Shown: in pieces, positions 40,508 through 42,254 of the stretch
How positions within the stretch are numbered: the stretch's first letter is position 1
Layout of the letters: each line of letters starts with the position of its first letter
Assembly: GCA_052035915.1 (NCBI GenBank)
Contig: JBPOHE010000139.1
Coordinates: 1-42,254, forward strand
Direction: 5' to 3'
Origin: JBPOHE01 sp052035915
GTDB lineage: Bacteria; Pseudomonadota; Gammaproteobacteria; Chromatiales; Chromatiaceae
Length of the DNA stretch: 42,254 nucleotides
Notes under the pieces: model-generated
Told to the model about the DNA's origin: nothing
The model's database searches: none
Seen by the model: only the letters and a program-made list of their open reading frames with translations
Made by a program: the position numbers and the translations under genes

Positions 40508-40687
40508 AGCACGACGACTGGTGATGAGCGAAGCGCGCCACAAAGCTCGCACCGATGTTGGGGTTCCGACATCACCCCAAGCTACAAAAACGGCCTGTCC
40601 CGATGACAGAGTGGTGCGGAGCCTGCCTTTTCGCCGCTCGGGTCGGGAACTGAGCGCCCCCTTGACGCGATCAGGATAAGAAACCCC

Positions 40688-42254
<1,567 letters not shown>

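Overview
The window (42,254 bp, visibly GC-rich) looks like the chromosome of a sulfur-oxidising gammaproteobacterium, most likely of the purple sulfur bacteria or their relatives (Chromatiales). The evidence is a sulfide:quinone oxidoreductase with all three active-site cysteines, a DsrC/TusE-family sulfur-relay protein, an E. coli-like Crp, and typical gammaproteobacterial gene neighbourhoods (crp beside yhfA-type osmC; dapF-DUF484-xerC; smpB-ratA-ratB-bamE-fur). Genus cannot be fixed from the sequence alone.

Layout. 1-308: right end of an ISAs1-family insertion sequence. 391-7229: housekeeping block of coq7, a secreted PhoPQ-activated pathogenicity-related (PqaA-like) protein with two C-terminal repeats, crp, osmC, a DUF885 protein that has lost its metal motif, a VOC protein and a dsrC/tusE-like gene under a near-consensus sigma70 promoter. 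7401-13865: defence-type island with a D12-class adenine methyltransferase, a DpnII-like endonuclease, and a separately promoted two-gene operon of P-loop ATPases (403 aa, and 1006 aa with a helical-repeat tail) that I cannot assign to a named system. 14481-18415 (minus): secreted delta-60 repeat protein and mtfA. 18504-21165: ilvD and an orphan ParA. 21426-23925 (minus): dapF, DUF484, xerC. 24424-25713: sqr.

25750-35844 is a zinc-homeostasis region: a minus-strand operon (ZrgA/DUF2796-like protein, ABC ATPase, FtsX-like permease, DUF3299), a Zur-like Fur-family regulator, an AztABC-type zinc importer preceded by a 41-aa membrane peptide, a DUF2946-like protein, an outer-membrane barrel, and a second solute-binding protein/permease pair that has no ATPase of its own. 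36134-37756: GtrII-like glycosyltransferase. 37915-40282: smpB, ratA, ratB, bamE (interrupted by an in-frame TAA) and fur. 40688-end: hsdM of a type I restriction system, cut by the window edge.

Two non-coding themes stand out. First, an interspersed repeat of about 70-105 bp, built from two hairpins of the type GTTCTC/GAGAAC followed by a tail ending in GCCCGG, occurs six times (about 9.4, 14.3, 21.3, 28.9, 36.0 and 40.45 kb), always between transcription units. One copy abuts the zrgA start codon and supplies its Shine-Dalgarno sequence. Second, hsdM carries three palindromic mini-elements that keep the reading frame and add loops to the protein, reminiscent of Rickettsia palindromic elements.
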